A DNA stretch of 7,849 nucleotides from an uncultured Clostridia bacterium (GTDB lineage Bacteria; Bacillota; Clostridia; TANB77; CAG-508): the NCBI GenBank assembly GCA_947632745.1, contig CANRQH010000062.1:1-7849 (forward strand), written 5' to 3'. How positions within the stretch are numbered: position 1 is the first letter of the stretch; every line of letters begins with the position of its first letter. Both the position numbers and the translations under genes were made by a program. Below are positions 1 to 6,212 of the stretch, one piece after another. The notes beneath the pieces were generated by a model, which saw only the letters and a program-made list of their open reading frames with translations, did not search any database and was not told the DNA's origin.

Positions 1-77
1 AAAATAAAAAAGATAAAGAAACTGCGGAAATAGTTACGAATAAAATTATGGAAAATATTATGAGTTTAGTAAAATAG
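1..77 (+). CDS. 3' end of an unidentified gene (partial)
   Basis: The window opens inside a reading frame whose codons start at position 3 and which ends with TAG at 75-77. The 24 visible residues end in IVTNKIMENIMSLVK, a charged, helix-like tail. A terminator begins inside the stop codon, which supports a real gene end here. The tail would suit a lysophospholipid acyltransferase (PlsC-like), but this is only an impression and the fragment is too short to assign a family. Confidence 0.6.
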   Translation, partial: NKKDKETAEIVTNKIMENIMSLVK

Positions 78-104
78 ACTAGAGGTCAAATTCTAGTCTT
101 TTTT
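76..104 (+). terminator. Rho-independent terminator before typA
   Basis: A perfect 8-bp stem (AGACTAGA at 76-83 with TCTAGTCT at 92-99) encloses an 8-nt loop and runs into a T tract at 99-104. It starts within the stop codon of the upstream gene and separates that gene from the typA promoter. Confidence 0.88.
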
Positions 105-129
105 CTTGCAAAATTGCCTATTGTATAAA

Positions 130-158
130 TTGACAAAAATATACAAATATAGTATAAT
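130..158 (+). promoter_or_regulatory. sigma-A promoter of typA
   Basis: A consensus -35 box TTGACA (130-135) and a consensus -10 box TATAAT (153-158) are separated by exactly 17 bp. The likely transcript starts near 165, leaving a leader of about 70 nt. The leader contains a small stem (TCAGGG 191-196 with CCTTGA 204-209, one G-U pair) ahead of the AAGGAAG ribosome-binding site at 220-226. Confidence 0.9.
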
Positions 159-237
159 ATAACAGTTAGTAAATAGGAAAAAATATATATTCAGGGAAAA
201 ATACCTTGAGGCAAAAAGAAAGGAAGAAAATAAAAAA

Positions 238-2061
238 ATGAACAACCAAAAAATAAGAAACATAGCAATAATAGCACACGTAGACCATGGAAAGACCACA
301 TTAGTAGACAGTTTATTAAGACAAAGCCATGTATTTAGAGAAAATGAGCAAGTACAAGAAAGAGTAATGGACTCCAATGATTTGGAAAAAGAAAGAGGAA
401 TAACAATTCTATCTAAAAATACATCTGTAATGTATAAAGATATAAAAATAAATATAGTAGACACACCAGGACACGCAGACTTTGGTGGTGAAGTAGAAAG
501 AGTACTTAAAACAGTTGATGGAGTACTTTTATTAGTAGATGCTTTTGAGGGTGCAATGCCACAAACAAGAGAAGTTTTGAAAAAAGCATTAGCATTAAAT
601 TTAAAACCAATAGTTGTAATAAATAAAATAGATAGGCCAGGAAGCAACCCAGAAAAAGTTGTAGATCAAGTAATAGAGTTATTTATAGAATTAGATGCAA
701 CAGATGAACAATTAGATTTTCCTGTTGTATATACATCAGCAAAAAATGGAACATCAAAATTAAATTTAACAGATGAAGATAGTGATATGACGCCACTTTT
801 TGAAACAATGATAAATTCTATAGATGCACCAAATTGTGAAGAAGAAGGACCTGCTCAAATGCTTGTATCAAACATAGATTATGACGATTATGTTGGAAGA
901 ATAGGTGTAGGAAGAGTTGAGCGTGGTAAATTTACAGTTGGTATGACGGTTAGTGTTTGTAAATCAGATGAAACCGTATACCAAGGTAAAATTGCAAAAT
1001 TATATACACATGTTGGACTAAAAAAAGTAGAGGTAGAAGAAGTAACAGCAGGAGATATAATAGAATTTTCAGGAATTCCAGATATTAGTATTGGAGAAAC
1101 TGTATGTGATCCAGAACATATAGAAAAAATTCCTTTTGTAAATATTGATGAACCAACAGTTACAATGACATTTAGTGTAAATAATGGTCCATTTGCAGGA
1201 AGAGAAGGAGAATTTGTAACATCAAGACACATTAGAGATAGATTATTTAAAGAACTTGAAAAAAATGTATCACTACGTGTAAAAGAAGGAGAAACTCCAG
1301 ATTCTTTTGAAGTATCAGGAAGAGGAGAACTTCATTTATCTGTATTAATAGAAACAATGAGAAGAGAAGGATTTGAACTTTTAGTTTCTCGTCCAAAAGT
1401 TATTATAAAAGAAATTAATGGTGTAAAATGTGAGCCAATAGAGACATTAGTTGTAAATGTACCAGATGATTCAGTTGGAACAGTTATAGAAAAACTTGGA
1501 AGAAGAAAAGCTGAAATGGTAAATATGGAACCTGCGGAGGATGGACACACAAAAATAGAATTCAGCATCCCAGCAAGAGGATTAATAGGATATAGAACTG
1601 AATTTTTAACAGACACAAAAGGTGAAGGAACAATGGCAAGCATGTTTAAAGGGTATGAACCATTTAAAGGTGAAGTTGTTGCTAGAACTCGTGGAACAAT
1701 AGTAGCATTTGAAGCTGGAAAATCTATAACATATGGATTATTCAATGCTCAAGAAAAAGGAGACTTATTTATTGGTCCAGGTGTAGAAGTATATGAAGGA
1801 ATGATTGTTGGATTAAATGCAAGAGGAGAAGATTTAGCAGTAAATGTATGTAAAGAAAAACATTTAACAAACACTAGAGCTTCTGGTTCAGATGATGCAC
1901 TTCACTTAGTACCACCAATTCAAATGAGTTTGGAAAAAGCTATAGAATTTATACAAGATGATGAACTTGTTGAAGTTACACCAAAATCAATAAGATTAAG
2001 AAAGAAGATTTTAAACAACAAAGAGAGAGAAAGAGTTGCAAGAAACTCAAATAAAGCATAA
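238..2061 (+). CDS. typA: TypA/BipA ribosome-associated translational GTPase
   Basis: This 607-residue protein has the usual length for TypA (BipA), a GTPase of the EF-G/LepA class. TypA binds the ribosome and is linked to 50S subunit assembly and to growth under cold or other stress. The GTPase motifs are all present: AHVDHGKT (residues 13-20, G1), the switch I segment ERGITI (52-57), DTPGH (75-79, G3), NKID (129-132, G4) and SAK (167-169, G5). After the G domain come a beta-barrel domain II (about 200-290), the EF-G-like domains III and V, and the TypA-specific C-terminal domain (about 480-607), which includes the stretch around GSDDALHLVPP. The start codon fits the family N-terminus and has an AAGGAAG ribosome-binding site about 11 nt upstream. 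No clear terminator follows; 84 bp of A/T-rich low-complexity DNA leads to the next gene. I see no frameshift or missing motif, and the identification is secure. Confidence 0.97.
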   Translation: MNNQKIRNIAIIAHVDHGKTTLVDSLLRQSHVFRENEQVQERVMDSNDLEKERGITILSKNTSVMYKDIKINIVDTPGHADFGGEVERVLKTVDGVLLLVDAFEGAMPQTREVLKKALALNLKPIVVINKIDRPGSNPEKVVDQVIELFIELDATDEQLDFPVVYTSAKNGTSKLNLTDEDSDMTPLFETMINSIDAPNCEEEGPAQMLVSNIDYDDYVGRIGVGRVERGKFTVGMTVSVCKSDETVYQGKIAKLYTHVGLKKVEVEEVTAGDIIEFSGIPDISIGETVCDPEHIEKIPFVNIDEPTVTMTFSVNNGPFAGREGEFVTSRHIRDRLFKELEKNVSLRVKEGETPDSFEVSGRGELHLSVLIETMRREGFELLVSRPKVIIKEINGVKCEPIETLVVNVPDDSVGTVIEKLGRRKAEMVNMEPAEDGHTKIEFSIPARGLIGYRTEFLTDTKGEGTMASMFKGYEPFKGEVVARTRGTIVAFEAGKSITYGLFNAQEKGDLFIGPGVEVYEGMIVGLNARGEDLAVNVCKEKHLTNTRASGSDDALHLVPPIQMSLEKAIEFIQDDELVEVTPKSIRLRKKILNNKERERVARNSNKA

Positions 2062-2145
2062 AAAAGTAGAACAAAATAAAGATATAAATAAGAATATAAA
2101 ATTAAAATATAAAATAAAAATTAAAATTAAGGTAGAGGAAAAGAT

Positions 2146-2514
2146 ATGGGAGCTAAAAGAATAAATAAAAGAAGTAAAATTGCATGGAGACAGGAAATTT
2201 CAAAAATTCAAGAACAAACAAGAAAAAAATCATTTAGTGAATATTTAAAAGCAGAAAAACATCAAAAAGGGCTAGATAAAGATACCCATAACAGAAATTA
2301 TATTGTAACTAAAATTAGACAATATATTGCTGAAGGGATGAAAAAAGAAAAGGCAGTAGAAAGAGTAATAGAAGAAGAAAAAGAAGTTGTAGAAGAGTTT
2401 GACTATTTAACTAAAAATGGATTAGATATTAGAGTAGTCTTTTCAAATTGGGCCAATAATCCTAACCATAAAATGGTAAATGAACCATTTTCAAATAAGG
2501 ATGATGAAAGATAA
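2146..2514 (+). CDS. small basic protein of unknown function, coupled to trmR
   Basis: I do not recognise this 122-residue protein. It is very rich in Lys, Arg and Glu. The N-terminal part (residues 1-45, starting MGAKRINKRSKIAW) is strongly basic. A long charged, probably helical stretch follows (about 55-90, with EGMKKEKAVERVIEEEKEVV), and the tail near residues 95-110 contains FSNWANNPNHK. There are no membrane segments, signal peptide or cysteines. The start has a GAGGA ribosome-binding site (2135-2139) 6 nt upstream. The stop codon shares one base with the next start (TAATG at 2512-2516), which points to translational coupling with the tRNA methyltransferase gene. The basic composition and this position suggest an RNA- or ribosome-binding accessory protein, but that is inference. 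Codon use matches the neighbouring genes, so I judge it a real gene. Confidence 0.82.
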   Translation: MGAKRINKRSKIAWRQEISKIQEQTRKKSFSEYLKAEKHQKGLDKDTHNRNYIVTKIRQYIAEGMKKEKAVERVIEEEKEVVEEFDYLTKNGLDIRVVFSNWANNPNHKMVNEPFSNKDDER

Positions 2515-3107
2515 TGGATAAAGAAAAATTTGACAAAATAAAACAAAAAGCATTAGAAGATAAAATTCCAATAATAATGGATGATACACTTCAAGAAATA
2601 GCAAAAAGATTAAAAAAATGCCCACCAAAAAGTATACTAGAAATTGGAACTGCTGTGGGCTATTCTGCAATATGTTTTACAAGTTTTTTAGAAAAAAACG
2701 GAAAAATAGACACTATAGAAAGAGATGTAGAAAGGGCAGAGACAGCAAAACAAAATATAAAAGAAATGGGACTAGAAGACAAAATAAACATATATGTAGG
2801 AGATGCAGTAGAAATATTACCAACTTTAGACAAAAAATATGATATGATTTTTATTGATGCAGCAAAGGGAAAATACCCATTTTTCTTAAAAGAAGCATTA
2901 AGAATGTTATCCACAAATGGAGTAATATTTGCGGATAACATTTTGTATAAAGGATATGTAATGAGTGATTACAATAAACACAAACAACGTACAGCAGTAA
3001 GAAATTTAAGAGAGTATATAGCGGAAGTTACTCAAAATCCTAATTTAGAAACAGAAATTTTAGAAGTAGGAGATGGGTTAGCAATAACGAAAAAAAGAGA
3101 GGTGTAA
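2514..3107 (+). CDS. trmR: class I SAM O-methyltransferase, TrmR (YrrM)-like tRNA 5-hydroxyuridine methyltransferase
   Basis: This 197-residue protein belongs to the class I S-adenosylmethionine methyltransferases of the O-methyltransferase (COMT/CCoAOMT-like) family. The SAM-binding motif I is ILEIGTAVGYSA (residues 41-52), and the acidic end of the next strand is IERD (68-71). The metal-binding residues are D115 in FIDAAKGKYP and D141-N142 in ADNILYKG. The motifs DAAKG-Y and DN-LYKG are typical of the YrrM branch. In Bacillus subtilis YrrM (TrmR) methylates 5-hydroxyuridine at tRNA position 34 to 5-methoxyuridine, and its gene lies next to U32-peptidase tRNA hydroxylase genes, as here. The start overlaps the upstream stop by one base and has only a weak GAAAG site, consistent with coupled translation. 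It is slightly shorter than B. subtilis TrmR but complete. The family is certain; the tRNA role rests on motifs and context. Confidence 0.9.
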   Translation: MDKEKFDKIKQKALEDKIPIIMDDTLQEIAKRLKKCPPKSILEIGTAVGYSAICFTSFLEKNGKIDTIERDVERAETAKQNIKEMGLEDKINIYVGDAVEILPTLDKKYDMIFIDAAKGKYPFFLKEALRMLSTNGVIFADNILYKGYVMSDYNKHKQRTAVRNLREYIAEVTQNPNLETEILEVGDGLAITKKREV

Positions 3108-3108
3108 T

Positions 3109-4343
3109 ATGAAAAAACCAGAATTGCTTGCGCCAGCAGGCTCTTTTGAAAAAGCAAAAATAGCTTTTCTATATGGAGCAGATGCAGTTTATTTAGGAAC
3201 TGCAAGCTTATCTTTAAGGTCAAGAGCAGCTATTGATGATGAAGATTTATTTAAAACTATTGAATATGCACATTCACTTGGAAAAAAAGTATATGTAGCA
3301 ATGAACATTTATGCATGGGATACAGACTATGAAGAAGTTCGTTCAATGTGCAAGAAATTAAATGAAGTTAAACCAGATGGTATTATTGCATCAGACCCAG
3401 GTGTTATTTCTTCAATTTTAAAATATGCGCCAGATATTCCAGTAAATATCAGTACTCAAAGCAATTTGGTAAGTTTAGAAGCTTGCAAATTTTGGTATGA
3501 GCAGGGTGCAAAAAGAATGATTTTAGCAAGAGAATTAAGTAAGTCTCAATTAAAATACATAATGGAAAATAAACCAAAAGATATGGAAATAGAGATTTTT
3601 ATTCATGGTGCAATTTGTTTTGCATATTCAGGAAGATGTTTTTTAAGTGATTTTCTTTGTGGCAGAAGCGCAAATTATGGAAGTTGTGCTCAAAGCTGTA
3701 GATGGTCTTATAATGTATATTTAGAAGAAAAAAATAATCCACGGAAACCTTATGCCAGTTGAAATTGACGAACATGGTACAAGCATTTTATCATCTAAAG
3801 ATTTATGTTTAATAAATGAACTTCCAGAAATTATAGACTTAGGTGTAGATAGTTTAAAAATAGAGGGAAGATTAAAAACAGAGTATTATATCGCAAGTAT
3901 TGTAAGTGTTTATAGATCTGCAATAGATGATTATTTAGAAAATCCATCTAGCTATAATCCAGAAAAATATATGAAAGAGATTGAAAAAATAAAAACAAGA
4001 GGTCTTACAACATTTTACTTTAATAGTAGAGAAAATAAAGATATTCAAGAATATGAAGGAAAACAATATAATGCAAATTATGAATTTGGTGGAAAAGTTG
4101 TAAAATATGAAGAAGAAAAATCTGTAATAGAGATAAGAAATAAATTATCTGTTGGAGATGAATTAGAACTACTTATTCCAAATAAATTAGAACCATTCAA
4201 ATTTAAAATTGAAGATTTATGGGATATAGAAACAGATGAAAAAATAGATACTGTAAACCCACGGAAAACAAGGACAGCAGGTAAAAATAAAATTGCCAAT
4301 TAAAGCAGAGGAAAATTGGATTTTAAGAAGAAAAAAGAATTAA
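3109..4343 (+). CDS. trhP: peptidase U32 family tRNA U34 hydroxylase (TrhP-like), needing two +1 frameshifts
   Basis: The conceptual protein is 410 residues, the usual size for a U32 protein, but it lies in three frames: 3109-3741, 3743-4261 and 4263-4340, with TAA at 4341-4343. The first part begins MKKPELLAPAGSFEKAK and carries the family hallmark HGAIC-(6)-C ... GSCAQSC, with Cys170, Cys177, Cys193 and Cys197 expected to hold a [4Fe-4S] cluster. The second part starts GNLMPVEIDEHGTSILSSKD and includes the conserved DSLKIEGRLK. The third part (26 residues, with KQGQQVKIKLP and ENWILRRKKN) completes the C-terminal domain. TrhP proteins hydroxylate U34 of tRNAs using prephenate; TrmR, encoded 1 bp upstream, would methylate the product. 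GAGAGGTG at 3096-3103 is the ribosome-binding site. Without shifting, the product stops after 217 residues. Both breaks are an extra C in CCA-C-GGA. Conserved sequence on both sides argues against an old pseudogene. It could be recoding, a recent mutation or a sequencing artefact. Confidence 0.85.
3733..3747 (+). other. putative +1 frameshift site 1 in trhP
   Basis: The zero frame reads AAT-AAT-CCA-CGG-AAA and then stops at TGA 3760-3762 after the nonsense tail RKPYAS. Skipping C3742 gives AAT-AAT-CCA-GGA-AAC, that is NNPGNLMPVE, which restores the Pro-Gly and the following PVE-DE-GT block that U32 proteins conserve. The site lies 14 residues after the last cluster cysteine. No strong internal Shine-Dalgarno is seen upstream. 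Confidence 0.72.
4256..4268 (+). other. putative +1 frameshift site 2 in trhP
   Basis: The frame used after site 1 reads GTA-AAC-CCA-CGG-AAA and would end at TAA 4301-4303 with the tail RKTRTAGKNKIAN. Skipping C4262 gives GTA-AAC-CCA-GGA-AAA, that is VNPGKQGQQVKIKLP, which continues 26 residues to TAA 4341-4343 as a normal-looking U32 C-terminus. The shared 12-mer with site 1 is AA(T/C)CCACGGAAA. Confidence 0.7.
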
Positions 4344-4414
4344 AAACATCATAATTTCACAATATTTAGTATACTTAAATTGTAAAATTTATAGTTATAA
4401 GGAGGAAATAAAAG

Positions 4415-5008
4415 ATGTATAATGAAAAATTAAAACCAATATTAGAAGATATTGAAAATAAAGATGTAGAAATTGCAGGTGGAAGCGTTGTAGGTATGGT
4501 ACTTTCAGAGTTAAATTCTCTTATAAAATATATTTGTAATTTAACAATAGGAAAGAAAAAATATTTAGATGTTGAAGAAGAAGTTATAAAAATAAAGGAA
4601 GATGCTGAAAATTTAAAAAATGATGTTCTTCAAATAATAGATAAAGATAAAGAAATATTAGAAAAAATTTTAGAAGCTTATAAAACAAGAAAAGAAGAAC
4701 CTGAAAAATATCAAGAAGCAAATAAACGCGCTGTGGAATTTTGCATCGAAGTTACTGAAAAAGCATTAGAAACTTTAAAGCTTGCAAATAGAATAAGTAA
4801 TGTAGGAAACAAGATGCTTTCTAGTGATTTTAAAATTTGCGCTTACTATGGTATGGCTTCTGTTGAAGCAAGTATTGTAAATGTAAAAATCAACTTAGAT
4901 TCTATAGAAGATGAACAATACAAATTTGAAACAAAATTGAAATATTTAAAAATGCTAAATACTGCAGAGCTTATAAAATTAGAAATTTTAAAAGGATATG
5001 TTGTTTAA
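4415..5008 (+). CDS. fchA: FchA-type methenyltetrahydrofolate cyclohydrolase / formiminotransferase-cyclodeaminase family protein
   Basis: This 197-residue, mostly helical protein matches the cyclodeaminase/cyclohydrolase family (FchA, the C-terminal domain of FTCD). Members convert 5,10-methenyl-THF and water to 10-formyl-THF, or release ammonia from 5-formimino-THF. Recognisable parts are the N-terminal AGGS motif (residues 21-24), the NLTIGKKKY block (42-50), the SSD segment around Asp138 that corresponds to the family's SDAGVAA region, and VKINLDSI (about 158-165), close to the usual NVRINL-SI. The usual PGGGS turn reads IAGGS here, so the first two residues differ and activity should not be taken for granted. 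AAGGAGG (4399-4405) lies 9 nt before the ATG. The gene follows trhP by 71 bp and precedes folD by 119 bp, an arrangement that supports a folate role. It is slightly shorter than typical members but complete. Confidence 0.83.
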   Translation: MYNEKLKPILEDIENKDVEIAGGSVVGMVLSELNSLIKYICNLTIGKKKYLDVEEEVIKIKEDAENLKNDVLQIIDKDKEILEKILEAYKTRKEEPEKYQEANKRAVEFCIEVTEKALETLKLANRISNVGNKMLSSDFKICAYYGMASVEASIVNVKINLDSIEDEQYKFETKLKYLKMLNTAELIKLEILKGYVV

Positions 5009-5086
5009 TAAAAATATATAAGTTAAAATAAATCTAAGTTTAAATTTGTAGAAATTAAATGTCTGTATGTTAATTTAAATTTATGT

Positions 5087-5127
5087 AAAGGAGGAGTATG
5101 TTAGAAAAACTAACATATTAAAGCCAA
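5087..5127 (+). promoter_or_regulatory. folD ribosome-binding site followed by a hairpin and 7-codon mini-ORF
   Basis: The only strong Shine-Dalgarno, AAAGGAGGAG (5087-5096), ends 31 nt before the folD ATG, which is too far. Between them lies a perfect 8-bp stem, TATGTTAG (5097-5104) with CTAACATA (5110-5117), closing an AAAAA loop. Folding it leaves about 10 nt between the Shine-Dalgarno and the folD start, a workable distance. The same stretch contains an ATG at 5098 that encodes MLEKLTY and stops at TAA 5119-5121, in the same frame as folD. Either a folded spacer or a leader peptide with reinitiation could control folD translation. Confidence 0.65.
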
Positions 5128-5946
5128 ATGGAATTATTATTAGAAGGAAAACCAGTTGCAGAGAACATAAAAAAGAATTTTCAAGAAAGAATAGAAAAAT
5201 TAAAACAGGAAAATAAAATACCATACTTAGCAGTACTAGGATTAGCAGGAGATGAAGCAAGTTTAACATACGTAAAAAGAATAGAAAAAAATTGTGACAA
5301 ATATGGAATAAAATTTTTATTAAAACTTGCTTCTTCAGAAGAAGAATTTGTAAAAAATTTTAATGAAATAAAAGAAAATAAAGAAATTACGGGAATTATG
5401 TTTCAAGAGCCACTACCTAAAAAACTTTCAAATCTTATAAATGAAATACCACCAGAAAAAGATGTAGAAGGCGTAAGTATAAATAACATGGGAAAGCTAT
5501 TTTTAGGAGATACAAATATCAATATTCCATGTACAAGTAAAGCTGTAATAGAAACACTAGATTACTATAATATTGACTTAACAGGTAAAAATGTAGTAAT
5601 TGTAGGAAGAAGTAACATTGTTGGAAAACCACTAATCCCACAGTTTTTAAATAAAAATGCAACAGTTACAGTGTGTCATTCAAAAACAAAAAACATAAAT
5701 GAAATATTAAGAAATGCAGATATAGTTGTAATGGCAATAGGAAAAGCAAAATTCTTAAAAAATAACATGATAAAAGAAAATGCAATACTTATAGATGTAG
5801 GAATCAATTTTGAAGATGGAAAAATGGTTGGAGATATTGACTTTGAAAACCTAAAAGAAAAAGCATATGCTATTACTCCAGTTCCAGGTGGAATAGGAGT
5901 AGTAACCAATAGTTTGCTTATAGACAATATAATTAAATCAGTATAA
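5128..5946 (+). CDS. folD: FolD-like methylenetetrahydrofolate dehydrogenase, cyclohydrolase lysine missing
   Basis: The 272-residue protein is FolD, which oxidises 5,10-methylene-THF with NAD(P)+ and normally also hydrolyses methenyl-THF to 10-formyl-THF. Family signatures are SLTYVKRIEKNC (residues 45-56), FQEPLP (92-97, usually VQLPLP), EKDVEG (110-115, usually KDVDG), the Rossmann dinucleotide motif GRSNIVGKP (160-168) and TPVPGGIGVVT (250-260, usually TPVPGGVGPMT). The catalytic pair is normally Tyr-x-x-x-Lys. Tyr48 is present, but the lysine position is Ile52; spacing to the following conserved Gly shows no gap. The dehydrogenase may therefore work without cyclohydrolase activity, which the adjacent FchA-type protein could supply. 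The ATG at 5128 fits the usual N-terminus (MELLLEGKPVA) but has no nearby Shine-Dalgarno; see the hairpin leader just upstream. The protein is slightly shorter than the usual 280-290 residues. Confidence 0.93.
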   Translation: MELLLEGKPVAENIKKNFQERIEKLKQENKIPYLAVLGLAGDEASLTYVKRIEKNCDKYGIKFLLKLASSEEEFVKNFNEIKENKEITGIMFQEPLPKKLSNLINEIPPEKDVEGVSINNMGKLFLGDTNINIPCTSKAVIETLDYYNIDLTGKNVVIVGRSNIVGKPLIPQFLNKNATVTVCHSKTKNINEILRNADIVVMAIGKAKFLKNNMIKENAILIDVGINFEDGKMVGDIDFENLKEKAYAITPVPGGIGVVTNSLLIDNIIKSV

Positions 5947-5961
5947 AACAATCAAGTTATT

Positions 5962-5981
5962 GAAAATAGTATAATATTTTC
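5962..5981 (+). repeat. AT-rich hairpin downstream of folD
   Basis: GAAAATA (5962-5968) pairs with TATTTTC (5975-5981) around a 6-nt loop, 16 bp after the folD stop. No T run follows, so it is not a standard terminator, though it could protect the 3' end of the mRNA. A second, purely A/T inverted repeat lies at 6031-6049. The rest of the 266-bp gap before carD holds only the carD promoter and leader. Confidence 0.35.
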
Positions 5982-6117
5982 TAGAAAAGTTTACTTCAAA
6001 ATATAAAAAAATTTAAAAATAAATAATAACAAAAATTTTAAAAATTTTTCTGGAAATAAAAGCCAAAATTGGCTACAATTCACATAATATCAACAAAAAA
6101 ATTGATTTTAGAAAATT

Positions 6118-6146
6118 TTGACTTTTTTGTAAAAATGTAGTATAAT
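6118..6146 (+). promoter_or_regulatory. sigma-A promoter of carD
   Basis: TTGACT (6118-6123) and TATAAT (6141-6146) are separated by exactly 17 bp. The predicted transcript starts near 6153 and has a leader of about 60 nt. The ribosome-binding site AAAGGAG (6197-6203) lies 9 nt before the carD ATG. Confidence 0.88.
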
Positions 6147-6212
6147 AGAATTGTTGATGACATATAGAAGAAATTGTTTATTAACATAAAATAATGAAAG
6201 GAGCGAACATAC

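Noticed and set aside
93..647. Long minus-strand reading frame opposite typA, and similar ones opposite carD, folD and trhP
   Set aside because: They are antisense to well-identified genes, have hydrophobic low-complexity translations typical of reversed AT-rich coding DNA, and lack promoters and ribosome-binding sites of their own.
2062..2130. Repeating AAAATATAAAAT-like units after typA
   Set aside because: They are irregular and consistent with simple A/T-rich low-complexity spacer DNA; there is no fixed unit, hairpin or terminator.
2618..2842. A 74-codon + strand frame inside trmR
   Set aside because: It overlaps conserved SAM-binding motifs in another frame, has no ribosome-binding site and translates to a Lys/Arg-biased nonsense sequence.
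3109..4343. Treating trhP as two separate genes (3109-3762 and 3752-4303) or as a plain pseudogene
   Set aside because: The two pieces are consecutive parts of one U32 protein, and a third piece follows in another frame. Sequence is conserved right up to each break, there are no other lesions, and both breaks are the same motif, so neither simple label fits well.
4359..4383. Imperfect palindrome (ACAAT ... AGTATACT ... ATTGT) before fchA, with a TATACT that might be a -10 box
   Set aside because: No -35 box stands at a proper distance and the dyad needs bulges; it may be chance in AT-rich DNA.
6061..6074. AGCCA-AAAT-TGGCT hairpin between folD and carD
   Set aside because: On the + strand no T run follows. 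On the minus strand a T-rich stretch follows, but there is no minus-strand gene for it to terminate.
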